Positions 25,475 through 34,166 of a stretch of 64,000 bases of DNA are shown here, in pieces; within the stretch, counting starts at the first letter, position 1, and each line of letters opens with the position of its first letter. The stretch lies in assembly GCA_018266255.1 (NCBI GenBank), contig JAFEAT010000007.1, forward strand, positions 1 to 64,000, given 5' to 3'. This DNA is from Cyanobacteria bacterium SZAS-4 (lineage in GTDB: Bacteria; Cyanobacteriota; Vampirovibrionia; Obscuribacterales; Obscuribacteraceae). The notes under the pieces were generated by a model that made no database searches, had not been told where the DNA came from, and saw only the letters and a program-made list of their open reading frames with translations. Made by a program: the position numbers and the translations under genes.

Positions 25475-26401
25475 ATGATTCCTTATCATGATGAAAATGA
25501 ATGTCTGCGCTTTCCAATAGTCAACTCACTGTTGATTGGAATAAACATTGCTGTTTTTGTCTACATGTTCTTCGGCGTAATCTTTGGGGCACAGCCAGTT
25601 CAAACCATCATCAGTGAGCACGCCGTTGTTGCCACTCGCATTATTCATCACTGGGACCTCAATCAGCTTGGCACCATATTTAGTTCCATGTTCATGCACG
25701 TGGGATTCGCGCACATCGTCGGAAACTTGTGGGTTCTCTATCTGTTTGGCGACAACGTCGAAGACCGATTGGGACACTGGAATTATCTTGCCTTTTACCT
25801 GGTTTGCGGATTAGCCGCAAACGCCGCTCAAATTTTCAGCAATCCGAGCGCTGCCATTCCAACTTTGGGCGCAAGCGGCGCGATAGCTGGGGTGCTCGGT
25901 GCGTACATGATCATGTTTCCCAACGTTGGCGTCAGAACTTGGATTACATGGTTCTGGTCTGTGACCATTCCTGCCTGGATAATCATGGGAGTTTGGTTCA
26001 TTCTGCAATGTGCAAATTCGATGATTGGCGGCGACGATTCAATCGCCTGGTATGCCCATATCGGAGGTTTTTTGACGGGCTTTGCGCTGACGTTCTGTCT
26101 GAAACCAGCCAAACCGCCAGAATTCATCGACCTCGACGGAGTTCGGGTCAAGGCTGAAAAGGACGAGCACGACCTTCATCATTCAGAGCTGGCTAAACCA
26201 AACGATCTCGCCGCAGTGATCGGATTTTTCTTGTTCATGTGTGTGTCAGGGTATCTGATAATGCATCCAACAACAGCTAAAGTGACCGCCAAACCAGCTC
26301 TAGCGTCGAGAACAACCGTTGCCCAACCAAAATCAAAAGACAAAGATCAACGTAAAAGGTCCGTACATAGACGATCGCAGCCGGCAAGACCGCACTCGTA
26401 G
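25475..26401 (+). CDS. Rhomboid family intramembrane serine protease
   Basis: 308 residues from ATG 25475, GGAG about seven bases upstream. The six-helix core runs from about 15 to 215. HVGFAHIVGN (His80, Asn84) forms the oxyanion part, GASG contains the catalytic Ser134 within GASGAIAGVLGAYM, and the second active-site residue is His195 in AHIGGF. The enzyme cuts transmembrane helices of client proteins inside the membrane. A charged linker follows, then one more helix (about 242-260) and a Lys/Arg/Ser-rich C-terminal tail. The extra seventh helix is common in bacterial members. Substrate unknown. Confidence 0.93.
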   Translation: MIPYHDENECLRFPIVNSLLIGINIAVFVYMFFGVIFGAQPVQTIISEHAVVATRIIHHWDLNQLGTIFSSMFMHVGFAHIVGNLWVLYLFGDNVEDRLGHWNYLAFYLVCGLAANAAQIFSNPSAAIPTLGASGAIAGVLGAYMIMFPNVGVRTWITWFWSVTIPAWIIMGVWFILQCANSMIGGDDSIAWYAHIGGFLTGFALTFCLKPAKPPEFIDLDGVRVKAEKDEHDLHHSELAKPNDLAAVIGFFLFMCVSGYLIMHPTTAKVTAKPALASRTTVAQPKSKDKDQRKRSVHRRSQPARPHS

Positions 26402-26637
26402 AATATAGTCTACAAAATCAACTGTAAAATCGAAGACGCCCATGGAAAGGCACGATCGAGCGATGAGTGCCCGCAAAATCTGCGACCTTTTGTCGAATAA
26501 CCGTAACGTTATTGCAGAGCTTGCGCTACACTTACTGACGTCCGCTTATTTACGTTGTAATTTAAGTTATTCGGACTCGCAATCTGTCACGTAAACCGGA
26601 AACACATCACGGAAGTCAATGCTGGGGGAACATGCTA

Positions 26638-27390
26638 ATGACCAAATCGAAGATCGCAGCTTCAATGTTAATCGCACTCACCTTTTCGGTTTCGAGTGCC
26701 ATGGCAGTTCCGACAGTCGAATGGGCAAGCGTGAAGAAAGTGCTGGGCGGAAAGGCGAACAAGCTCACATACACCACTTTTCAACAACCAGATCCCGCAT
26801 ACAGCGGCACCAAAAATACCGATGGCAATACAAACGTCACTCAGATTGCCTCATTCACTCAAATCAGCCAGGATGTTAACGGACTCACCGGACTAAACAT
26901 TCCATCTGTCCATGGTGGACTTTTGCCCAGTGTCGGTCAATTTAAGGGAATCGGCGCTGATTATTCCGCCCCTGGCTCATCCAATGCCGACACTGGATTG
27001 TTCTTTGTCGTTCAAACCGCAGACGGTCTGTATCATTTCTCACCGTTCACTGCGCCGAACATCGTTGGCAACGGTTCAATCAATTTCGGAACGGCTAATG
27101 GCCGCACTAAATGGCATGTTTTCCAAATCAATGCAGCAAACTTCACTCCAGCGTTCGCGAGTGGTACTGGTTCTGTGATCACCAAAATGGCCGTTGTATT
27201 CGACGGCGTAGCGTCAGCCACGTCTACAATCAATCAACTTCTTCCGCCTGCAATTTCCGCTCCAAAGGTAAATGAATATCAGTTGCTGACTGGCACCACC
27301 GGTGTGCTCAACAACCGATCCGGCAGCAATACTGTGGCCGACCTCGTGCTTCGCGTTGATGCCGATAGCCGCTTCAACTTCGAGTTCTAA
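26638..27390 (+). CDS. Secreted protein of unknown function
   Basis: About 250 residues. A signal peptide covers about 1-25 (ASMLIALTFSVSSAMA). The mature part is rich in Thr, Asn, Gly and Phe and strand-forming, with ADTGLFFVVQTADGLYHF and HVFQINAANFTPAFASGTGS. It ends in a conserved-looking acidic end (LVLRVDADSRFNFEF). No domain was recognised. GGGGG sits three bases before the first ATG (26632) and nine before the second (26638), so I prefer the second. It probably lies outside the cytoplasm. Confidence 0.6.
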   Translation: MTKSKIAASMLIALTFSVSSAMAVPTVEWASVKKVLGGKANKLTYTTFQQPDPAYSGTKNTDGNTNVTQIASFTQISQDVNGLTGLNIPSVHGGLLPSVGQFKGIGADYSAPGSSNADTGLFFVVQTADGLYHFSPFTAPNIVGNGSINFGTANGRTKWHVFQINAANFTPAFASGTGSVITKMAVVFDGVASATSTINQLLPPAISAPKVNEYQLLTGTTGVLNNRSGSNTVADLVLRVDADSRFNFEF

Positions 27391-27617
27391 GAAACCAGTC
27401 TTATTGTGAACTGACTATTTGGTGATCGCATTTCGGTGCGCAGTTTAGGGTGCTTAATACGCGCGCTCAAATTTGGTGAAAATCGCATTAGCGATGGAGT
27501 TTGTGCCATGGCTATGGTTCAAACTTGAGCGTGACTGCGGCAAATCGGCTAAAATTCTGCCCACTAGCAAACGTGTTCACTGCCATCAAAGCCAGCAATT
27601 GCGGACGAACGATCACT

Positions 27618-28532
27618 ATGAAAATTACTATCGACGAAGTTTGGAATCGTCTAAGTGGCTTTTCCAATGGACTCACCCAGGAATATTTAGAGAGCGTGCC
27701 ACATGATCGACTATTCACGGTGATCTGCAAATTCTATGATGGACACATCGATGTTCGCGGCGACGAGTACATCGACGAAGATGACGGAACCGTTTTTCGA
27801 TGTCCAGATGATACATGCTTCTTTCTTTTGATCAAAGAATTAAATGATCAAATTTTCAATGGTGGCTTTAACCAGTATCTCTTTAATTGTGGTAAGCATG
27901 CGCATCTAGCTCATTTAGCTCTCAAAATAGTGTGTGGAGAAAAACACGCTGAAATATTAGATGCTGTTGTTCAGTCTTTCAGATCACGTGCTCACCTTCA
28001 TGATGAAGTAAGAGCTGCAGATGACGCCAAAGAATTATTGAAACGATTTTCTGACACATACGATTCTCTCGACTTCAGTGAATACGATACAGCCTGGTAT
28101 TCGTTGAGAGACGAGCGCGAAAAACTTATTACTAACTATGCGCGCGAAAATCTATCGAGATTCACGTACATAAATCCAAACACCGAAGGTAACGCCCCAT
28201 CGGCATTGGATGTGTATTTTGACGATGACGAAGTGCTCAGCATGATCTACTCGAGCAAGCCAAAATGGAACAGTGCCGATCAAGATGGCAGTCGAACCAG
28301 AAAAATTCAGTACTACCTGAAAAACATGAACAAATACATTACAGCGAAAAACTATATCGCAGCAGATTGTGTAATGCATGAGGGCATATTTCCACACATC
28401 AGATTGTGGGAGATGGATGACACAGATGTGTTCTCAAAATGTCTGCATCGTTATGTGTTGGTGCTGACTGAACTACATCGGCCTAAACAAGCGTCAGCGC
28501 TCAGGAGCCTGCTTGAAGAAGCCGAAAAGTAA
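27618..28532 (+). CDS. DMP19/DUF4375-like protein
   Basis: 304 residues from ATG 27618; the open frame extends upstream without a good start. After an acidic N-terminal region (RGDEYIDEDDG) comes LNDQIFNGGFNQYLFNCGKHAHLA. This matches the NGGFxQYxxN hallmark of DMP19/DUF4375 proteins, soluble all-helical proteins of unknown role. The C-terminal third (YFDDDEVLSMIYSSKP onward) is an additional region that I cannot assign. No signal peptide. No operon partner with an overlapping start. Confidence 0.65.
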   Translation: MKITIDEVWNRLSGFSNGLTQEYLESVPHDRLFTVICKFYDGHIDVRGDEYIDEDDGTVFRCPDDTCFFLLIKELNDQIFNGGFNQYLFNCGKHAHLAHLALKIVCGEKHAEILDAVVQSFRSRAHLHDEVRAADDAKELLKRFSDTYDSLDFSEYDTAWYSLRDEREKLITNYARENLSRFTYINPNTEGNAPSALDVYFDDDEVLSMIYSSKPKWNSADQDGSRTRKIQYYLKNMNKYITAKNYIAADCVMHEGIFPHIRLWEMDDTDVFSKCLHRYVLVLTELHRPKQASALRSLLEEAEK

Positions 28533-28632
28533 TGGGCGTTAAAATAGGCGTTAGAAAGCTCATCAACAGCGGATAGACAAGCGAAAGAACTATCTGATAG
28601 TCTTGTCCGAATAAATTAATTCGGAGTGTGTT

Positions 28633-29037
28633 ATGGCTACAAAAGTTTTCATCAATATGGCAGTCAAAGATTTGCAGAAATCAATCGAGTTCTTTGGAAA
28701 GCTGGGATACAAATTCAACCCACAATTCACTGATGAGACTGCCACCTGCATGATCATTTCTGACACCATCTATTCGATGCTGCTGACAGAACCGAAGTTC
28801 AAATCATTTACTCCGAAAGAAATTTGCGATACGACAAAGAGTCAGGAGACCTTTATTTGCTTAAGCGTCGACAGTAAAGAAGCCGTCGACGAGATGATCA
28901 AGAAAGCTGTCGCGGCTGGTGGCAAGACATGGAAAGATCCCGATGACCACGGGTTTATGTACGGTCATGAATTCGAAGATCTCGACGGGCACGTTTGGGA
29001 AATTATGTGGATGAATCCCGACTTCGTGCAAAAGTAG
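28633..29037 (+). CDS. VOC family (glyoxalase-like) protein
   Basis: 134 residues. Paired beta-alpha-beta-beta-beta modules begin KVFINMAVKDLQKSIEFFGKLGY and resume after the midpoint, ending with FEDLDGHVWEIMWM. This is the usual pattern of VOC-superfamily proteins that bind a metal or a small ligand. The final Glu of VWEIMWM sits at the metal position. The reaction cannot be told. GGAG lies six bases before the ATG. Confidence 0.85.
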   Translation: MATKVFINMAVKDLQKSIEFFGKLGYKFNPQFTDETATCMIISDTIYSMLLTEPKFKSFTPKEICDTTKSQETFICLSVDSKEAVDEMIKKAVAAGGKTWKDPDDHGFMYGHEFEDLDGHVWEIMWMNPDFVQK

Positions 29038-29130
29038 CAGCCAATTCGCATACTCTAAAAATACACAAATTGTTCCGGCAATCTTTCTGCGCTCAGACTT
29101 AAAACTAAGTTGAGTTAGCGGGGAAAGATC

Positions 29131-29769
29131 ATGAGCAAGGACTATTCACATCCTGAAGAAGTTGCGAAAAAAGACGCGACAGAAATCAGAGAAAGCACCG
29201 ACAATCCAACCAACAAGATCATGAGCGAAATCTGGATGGCTCATGAACAGTTGAAAAACGACCCGGCTGCCTACAAAAAATACATTGATGGTCTAAAAAG
29301 TTGTTTCCAAGAACCAGCAGACACAGCCAATCTTCACACAATAGAATTGGATGATGCCAGAGCAAAAGACCCAGTTACTAAAAGACTCGTAGACTCAATC
29401 ATCGGAGTAAACTCAGAAGTCGTGCCGGGTGAAAATTGGAAATACATCGATATTCTCGATGGATACAGCAGCATGAGAAATGACAGCGGTCATGTTCACT
29501 ATGATGTAGATATAGACGGAAAAGTAACAAAGGAAGACATGGATAAATTCCGCGCAGATCTGGCAAATGATCGCAGTCAGACACACACAGGAAAAGAATC
29601 ACTTGCATCAGTTATCGCAGCGAGGTGGAAAAGTCAGCATCCAAATGAACCTGACCTCTTTGAAAATCTTCCACAAGATGGCTTCGATAGAGGATTTTTG
29701 CTCGCCAGCTTAGGATTAACGGGAGACTCGTCCGGACGCGATTTTAAGGAGCAGTTCAATGCGCCCTAG
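29131..29769 (+). CDS. Soluble protein with a single EF-hand-like loop
   Basis: 212 residues, acidic, no signal peptide. A helix-rich N-terminal part (MSEIWMAHEQLKNDPAAYKKYI) is followed by a calcium-loop-like motif, DVDIDGKVTKED, flanked by helices. Asp sits at positions 1, 3, 5 and 12, Gly at 6 and a hydrophobic residue at 8, as in EF-hands. No second loop is seen, so calcium binding would need a partner or be weak. A GGGGAAAG ribosome site lies a few bases upstream. No family was recognised. Confidence 0.6.
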   Translation: MSKDYSHPEEVAKKDATEIRESTDNPTNKIMSEIWMAHEQLKNDPAAYKKYIDGLKSCFQEPADTANLHTIELDDARAKDPVTKRLVDSIIGVNSEVVPGENWKYIDILDGYSSMRNDSGHVHYDVDIDGKVTKEDMDKFRADLANDRSQTHTGKESLASVIAARWKSQHPNEPDLFENLPQDGFDRGFLLASLGLTGDSSGRDFKEQFNAP

Positions 29770-29990
29770 GAAATCCGGTCTCTCTTGCATCGCATATGGT
29801 GGCACTGGCATGTTTCAATACCATCGGAACTTATACAAATTTAGAAAATAGACGCGCTACTTTATCCTGCTTCTAAATTAATTCAAAGTTGATCCCGAGT
29901 TTTGCGATGAAACATCGCAAAATTACTTATCACGAGAGTCCTTCACTTCGATTACACTAATCAGACCTATCGAACCAGGAGGTCCGATCA

Positions 29991-31253
29991 ATTAAGTCTT
30001 ATCGGAGCGTACTAAAACAACGCGATTTAAGTATGCTGTGGGGCAGTCAGGTTTTGTCGGCAATTGGCGATCAGTTACACTCGCTTGCTGTCCTGTGGAT
30101 AGCAGTGCAAATCGGCGGTCCAAAAGCTGGTTTGGTAGCTGCTTCAGGAACAACCGCCGGCACCATCGTTGGTCTCTTCGCCGGAGTATATGCGGATCGA
30201 TTAGATAGGCGCATCGCCATGATTGTCGTCGACGTTCTGCGTGCTGTGGCGGTTCTAATTCTTGCAGCTGTCGCGCATTTTGGCACACTGCAGCTGTGGC
30301 AACTCGGCATCATAGCTGTCGTCGTATCAACGCTCGGTTCTCTCTTCAACCCATGCATGTCAGCGAGTTTACCAGCACTGGTATCGCAACCGGAACTGTT
30401 ACGCGCAATGACGGCGCTGATGATGATGACATTCCGAATTGCGCGCCTCGTTGGACCAGGCATTGCAGGATTGCTCCTCGCTTATTATCCAGTATCTACA
30501 TTCTTCCTCATTGATTCTGCCACTTACGTGGTATCAGCATTTGCCATCTGGTGTCTCGGAACAAAATACCTCTGGCGCCCCAAAAGCATCTCAAAGAAGG
30601 GCGGACTGCACGGCATACGAATAGACCTGGCGCTTTCAACAAGAGTAGTGCTTCGCCATAAACAACTGGCATTTGCGCTTACTCTTGCATCTTTCGAACC
30701 AGGTTTGTGGTGCGCCGCTTATCTTGTGGGTCTACCGCTTATGGTCAAACAAGGTGCTCTTGGAATGGCAAACGTGAACGTGACCAACTACGCCATGATA
30801 ATTTGTGCTTACGGGTGCGGCAACGTGCTCAGCCTTCTGTTTGTCGGCACGCACGAACTAGCTCGTCGATGTAGCTTTTTCATAGGGGTTGGACTTTCGA
30901 TCATGGGGCTTGGATTCGTCCTTCTCTCGTTAAGCGGCAATCTAATTCTTGCTTGTGTAGCGGCTGCTTTCGCAGCATCTGGTGGTCCGATTAGCGATAT
31001 GGCGATGACAACTCTCTTGCAAAAATTCCCGACACACTATAGAGGCAAACTGAATAGTTTACGCAGTTCACTTGATGGGCTGAGTGCGGCAATTGGTTTA
31101 ACCACCGCTTCGTTTGTATTCGCCACCGTAGGCAGTACCACTGGAATTACGCTGTGTGGCTCAGGGATTCTGCTGTTAGGATTGATATCCCTAATTTGCT
31201 CACCTTCGGTGGACAAAAATCCTGTTGAACCAACACTAAAAGCACGAGTTTAA
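29991..31253 (+). CDS. MFS transporter (enterobactin-exporter-like)
   Basis: About 420 residues, twelve membrane helices; efflux of a small molecule is likely, substrate unknown. The N-terminal pattern RDLSMLWGSQVLSAIGDQLHSL and the loop YADRLDRRIAMIVVDVLR match the EntS-like branch of MFS exporters. The nearest ATG (30033) has no ribosome site and would cut into the usual N-terminal motif. In the same frame an ATT at 29991 follows a perfect AGGAGG (29977-29982) with an eight-base gap and restores the KQRDLSMLW start. I therefore propose the rare ATT start; ATG 30033 is the fallback. The C-terminus is short and basic. Confidence 0.82.
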   Translation: MKSYRSVLKQRDLSMLWGSQVLSAIGDQLHSLAVLWIAVQIGGPKAGLVAASGTTAGTIVGLFAGVYADRLDRRIAMIVVDVLRAVAVLILAAVAHFGTLQLWQLGIIAVVVSTLGSLFNPCMSASLPALVSQPELLRAMTALMMMTFRIARLVGPGIAGLLLAYYPVSTFFLIDSATYVVSAFAIWCLGTKYLWRPKSISKKGGLHGIRIDLALSTRVVLRHKQLAFALTLASFEPGLWCAAYLVGLPLMVKQGALGMANVNVTNYAMIICAYGCGNVLSLLFVGTHELARRCSFFIGVGLSIMGLGFVLLSLSGNLILACVAAAFAASGGPISDMAMTTLLQKFPTHYRGKLNSLRSSLDGLSAAIGLTTASFVFATVGSTTGITLCGSGILLLGLISLICSPSVDKNPVEPTLKARV

Positions 31254-31330
31254 CGTTTGAAGCGAACAAAGAGACATTTCCTGGACTACCAAGTCCTGGT
31301 CCTGGTCCTAACCCAGGTGAGTTCTAATTT

Positions 31331-32785
31331 TCAGTCTTTCGGCTTGAACTGCCGAACACCAGTTGCAATCAATAGACCTAGAGATTGAAGTGCAAAAGGG
31401 AAAAAATTTAGCGGAGTAGGACATAGCATGAGAATGATGGAAACTGCAGTCAATATTGGCGCGTACTTAAATCCTTGTTTGAAGGTCCAAATAACGATCG
31501 GAATTGCCATCGTGTAATGATGCGTGAGAGCTGAAGGTCCAGTCAACAACAGCAGTGACAACAGGTTGCATTCACGTTCGATCAGCACGAAATTTCTAGA
31601 GAGAGATTTGGGAATAGTAAAACATCTGATGACAAAATAGATTGCGAGAACGCTCGCTTCTATCCTGGCGATCGATGTACAAGTAGGCAGGCTTGGGCGA
31701 GCGAGCTGTGCAAAATCGGATAAGACATTCCAGAGTCGATAGTTGACCGTAACCAGCCCCGGACTGGTAAATAGCCAACCTGGCGGCGTGAGAGGCAAAT
31801 TGCCTATATATGAGCTAGCTGTTGAAAAATAGTCAGTCCACACGTGCAGACCGCCACCTGCTAAGGTCTGAATTGCGACTAGCATTGCAACGGTTCCGAT
31901 GGCAAAAAATGCTGGGCGCCACTGACGATGCCAAATCCAAGTAACTATCAAAGTTGCAGGATAAACCTTCAAGCAGGTTCCGACGGCTACAGCAATTCCC
32001 GACATAGCGGGAGCAATTTCGAAATACACAAGACCAAAGAGTATTATCGCAGTGATAAAAATGTTGACTTGATGTCCAACGATTGTTTCACAAAACGGTG
32101 CGCTGAAAACGGTAACCACGGTGGAGATAAGAGCCGCTTGAAGCTGCGTGTATTCGCACACTCGTGAAAATTTGAATGCGCACCACAGCGTCGCCAATGA
32201 TGCCGCAAACTGCAAGTTTTGAAACAGATAAAACAGCAAATTCCAAATTTTCACATCTTCAGCGCTACGCAAAAGAACAGACAACAAAGAAAAACAACCA
32301 GCCATCGCTTGCGCATAGAGCGGTGGATAAAGAACATAAGTGGTGCCTGTTCCATATGGACTCAGCCCTTTGACAATCAGCGCTGCTGCTTTTTCTACTT
32401 GCGCATAGTCCCAAGAACTACGCACGCTAGCTTGATTCAAAATGGAAAGAATTAAGAGAGAGGCAGCATATAAAATCAGCGCCGATAACCGATGTTCACC
32501 AGACCGGTCGCTTTTCAAAAAGCCACACAAAATACAAGACAAAATAGTTGCTAGACATAGTGCGTGCAACTTGTATAAAAGCGATGCATCTGTCGCAGCC
32601 GTTACCTGCGTGTGCCCGATCGCCATCCAGCAAACCAACGGAAACGCGATTGCAAATGCAAACGCACACAAGGCAATCAAAATTACTCTGAGTCGTGGAA
32701 GTGCTGCAAACATTGCTGGTGCTAATAGGACGGTTAATGGCTTCTCAACACAGCTACTGTACACTCTTTGCGTCCTGGAGGTCAC
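31331..32785 (-). CDS. GT87 (DUF2029) membrane glycosyltransferase
   Basis: Up to 484 residues, about ten membrane helices. The GT87 pattern is visible. A loop after the third helix reads SSWDYAQVEKAAALIVKGLSP, then LYPPLYAQAM, and in the middle HQVNIFITAIILFGLVYFE followed by a KVYPATLIVTWIWH segment. Such enzymes use polyprenyl-phosphate sugars on the outer face of the membrane to build surface glycans. The donor and acceptor are unknown. The start is uncertain: GTG 32785, or ATG 32713, which lacks a clear ribosome site. It converges with the MFS gene. Confidence 0.75.
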   Translation of the reverse strand: MTSRTQRVYSSCVEKPLTVLLAPAMFAALPRLRVILIALCAFAFAIAFPLVCWMAIGHTQVTAATDASLLYKLHALCLATILSCILCGFLKSDRSGEHRLSALILYAASLLILSILNQASVRSSWDYAQVEKAAALIVKGLSPYGTGTTYVLYPPLYAQAMAGCFSLLSVLLRSAEDVKIWNLLFYLFQNLQFAASLATLWCAFKFSRVCEYTQLQAALISTVVTVFSAPFCETIVGHQVNIFITAIILFGLVYFEIAPAMSGIAVAVGTCLKVYPATLIVTWIWHRQWRPAFFAIGTVAMLVAIQTLAGGGLHVWTDYFSTASSYIGNLPLTPPGWLFTSPGLVTVNYRLWNVLSDFAQLARPSLPTCTSIARIEASVLAIYFVIRCFTIPKSLSRNFVLIERECNLLSLLLLTGPSALTHHYTMAIPIVIWTFKQGFKYAPILTAVSIILMLCPTPLNFFPFALQSLGLLIATGVRQFKPKD

Positions 32786-32926
32786 AACAATTCAAATGCT
32801 CACGAGCGGTTCAATAATCAGGAGCAGAAACGTCATTTACATTGATGCCACACAGATGACACATCGATTGATTCAAACTAGAGCTGCATCCATCAAAACT
32901 ATCCCGAAGCATCAAGAGGGCTCTCA

Positions 32927-33616
32927 ATGCTTGATTCTCAACATACCAAGCCGTCTGACATTACTGCGCCGCCGCCGAATGCTCTCATAAACGATGTGCA
33001 AGACCAAGACAAATTCTGGTCCGATTTCGGTGCAGGAATAAAAGCAGGTGCCGAACAGTCGTTGCACGACGGCAAAGGACATCTAATCAGAGACGGTGCG
33101 ACAGCAGTAGTTGGGATAGCTGCAGGACACTGGGGCGATGTTTATGCGACCTTCGGGTCAAAGATGCCACTAATAGTTGGTACCGCCCTGCTGGCAACAG
33201 CAATTTCAAGACATCTGGAAGACCGACAGCCGGGAAGCGGAAATTCAGACTTCGATTTCGGCAAAGGCATTGGTCGCTTAGTCACCGATATGGCAGCCGC
33301 AACTGGAATCGGATATCTTGCGGGCAAAACAGTCTGGCGCATGGAAGGCGCAGACCATGCAGAGTATTTGGTCACCAAAAACAGCGATTGGAGATATGTT
33401 CCAGCCCATAGTAGGTCGTACGGACCGAAACAATACAGTTTTAGAGCACACTATGACCACACCGGCTTAACGCTCGATCAGAAGACGGAAGCCTTGACCG
33501 AATTCTTGACCGGTCGGGGACAGATGTCTAAGTTTCCAAAGTTGATGGACCGTATGGCAGAATTGCACAATCCAAAGTTGGAAGGTCGATCGTGGACAAC
33601 AAAGTCTTGGAGCTAA
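32927..33616 (+). CDS. Member of the Gly/Ala-helix paralogous family
   Basis: 229 residues. AGAGGG lies about six bases before the ATG. Residues about 45-130 contain Gly/Ala-rich helices (IRDGATAVVGIAAGHWGDVYA and PLIVGTALLATAISRHL), in the same plan as the genes at 10862 and 16773. A soluble tail follows with Tyr/Ser-rich strands (YGPKQYSFRAHYDH) and a conserved basic end (NPKLEGRSWTTKSWS). No enzyme motif, no signal peptide. Likely membrane-associated; function unknown. Its stop codon lies in a 26-bp tandem repeat. Confidence 0.6.
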   Translation: MLDSQHTKPSDITAPPPNALINDVQDQDKFWSDFGAGIKAGAEQSLHDGKGHLIRDGATAVVGIAAGHWGDVYATFGSKMPLIVGTALLATAISRHLEDRQPGSGNSDFDFGKGIGRLVTDMAAATGIGYLAGKTVWRMEGADHAEYLVTKNSDWRYVPAHSRSYGPKQYSFRAHYDHTGLTLDQKTEALTEFLTGRGQMSKFPKLMDRMAELHNPKLEGRSWTTKSWS

Positions 33617-33659
33617 TCCACATTGGTGCAGCGTGGAGCTAAGCCACATTGCTGCAGCA
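33608..33659. repeat. Two-copy 26-bp tandem repeat over a stop codon
   Basis: Units 33608-33633 and 33634-33659 differ at three positions. The first contains the last codons and TAA of the preceding gene; the second copies that Trp-Ser-stop sequence downstream. It is likely a recent slippage or duplication event. Confidence 0.6.
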
Positions 33660-33665
33660 TGTTAA

Positions 33666-33947
33666 TTAAAACAATCGATTTCCTGTGATAAATGTTCCGT
33701 CTGCACGACGAAAAAATCGCATGCAAACCCGTTCTCCATTCTGCACTCGCAATAGCGCGTGACGCACTTCCGCGTCAGAGAGAACGAGAGTGTTGATCAC
33801 CTCGAGGTCGCACTTGCCGCATAATTTTATGCGATCGTCGCCGCTCATCGATTCCCAGTCGACTGAGCACGGTGACTTGATCCGAGCTGATCGCATCAAT
33901 GAATTCAAATCGTCCGATGGTAATGATGAAGATGATTGATTGTTCAA
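33666..33947 (-). CDS. Small CxxC protein of a conserved zinc-like domain
   Basis: 93 residues from TTG 33947, with GGGGGA about six bases upstream; no ATG is available before the conserved part. The domain reads SVDWESMSGDDRIKLCGKCD, then INTLVLSDAEVRHALL, then GERVCMRFFRRADGTFITGN. It pairs a CxxC with a later Cys-x-Arg and ends in RRADGT. I recognise this as a small conserved domain found in several deep-branching phyla, often at the start of membrane proteins. Here it stands alone. The residues suggest zinc binding; role unknown. Confidence 0.65.
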   Translation of the reverse strand: MNNQSSSSLPSDDLNSLMRSARIKSPCSVDWESMSGDDRIKLCGKCDLEVINTLVLSDAEVRHALLRVQNGERVCMRFFRRADGTFITGNRLF

Positions 33948-34166
33948 ATGTATTCCCCCGTGCGAATTGCAGTTTTCAACTCGTTACGAGTCATATCACT
34001 GCGTTTTTAAGTATTAATTAGTGTACGGAAATGGCTTATCACGCGGCTCTAATCGGATGTTACAACTGACCAATTCAACGGAAGTCGAAAGCTACCGTTT
34101 TCTTTCAGTATTTTCTGAGGGCGTGTAGAATTTCTAAAATTTTCTGTATGATCAACCGGCAGGCGG

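Noticed and set aside
32442..32990. 182-codon plus-strand frame opposite the GT87 gene
   Set aside because: It overlaps the GT87 gene antisense and the start of the next gene in another frame; no domain or ribosome site.
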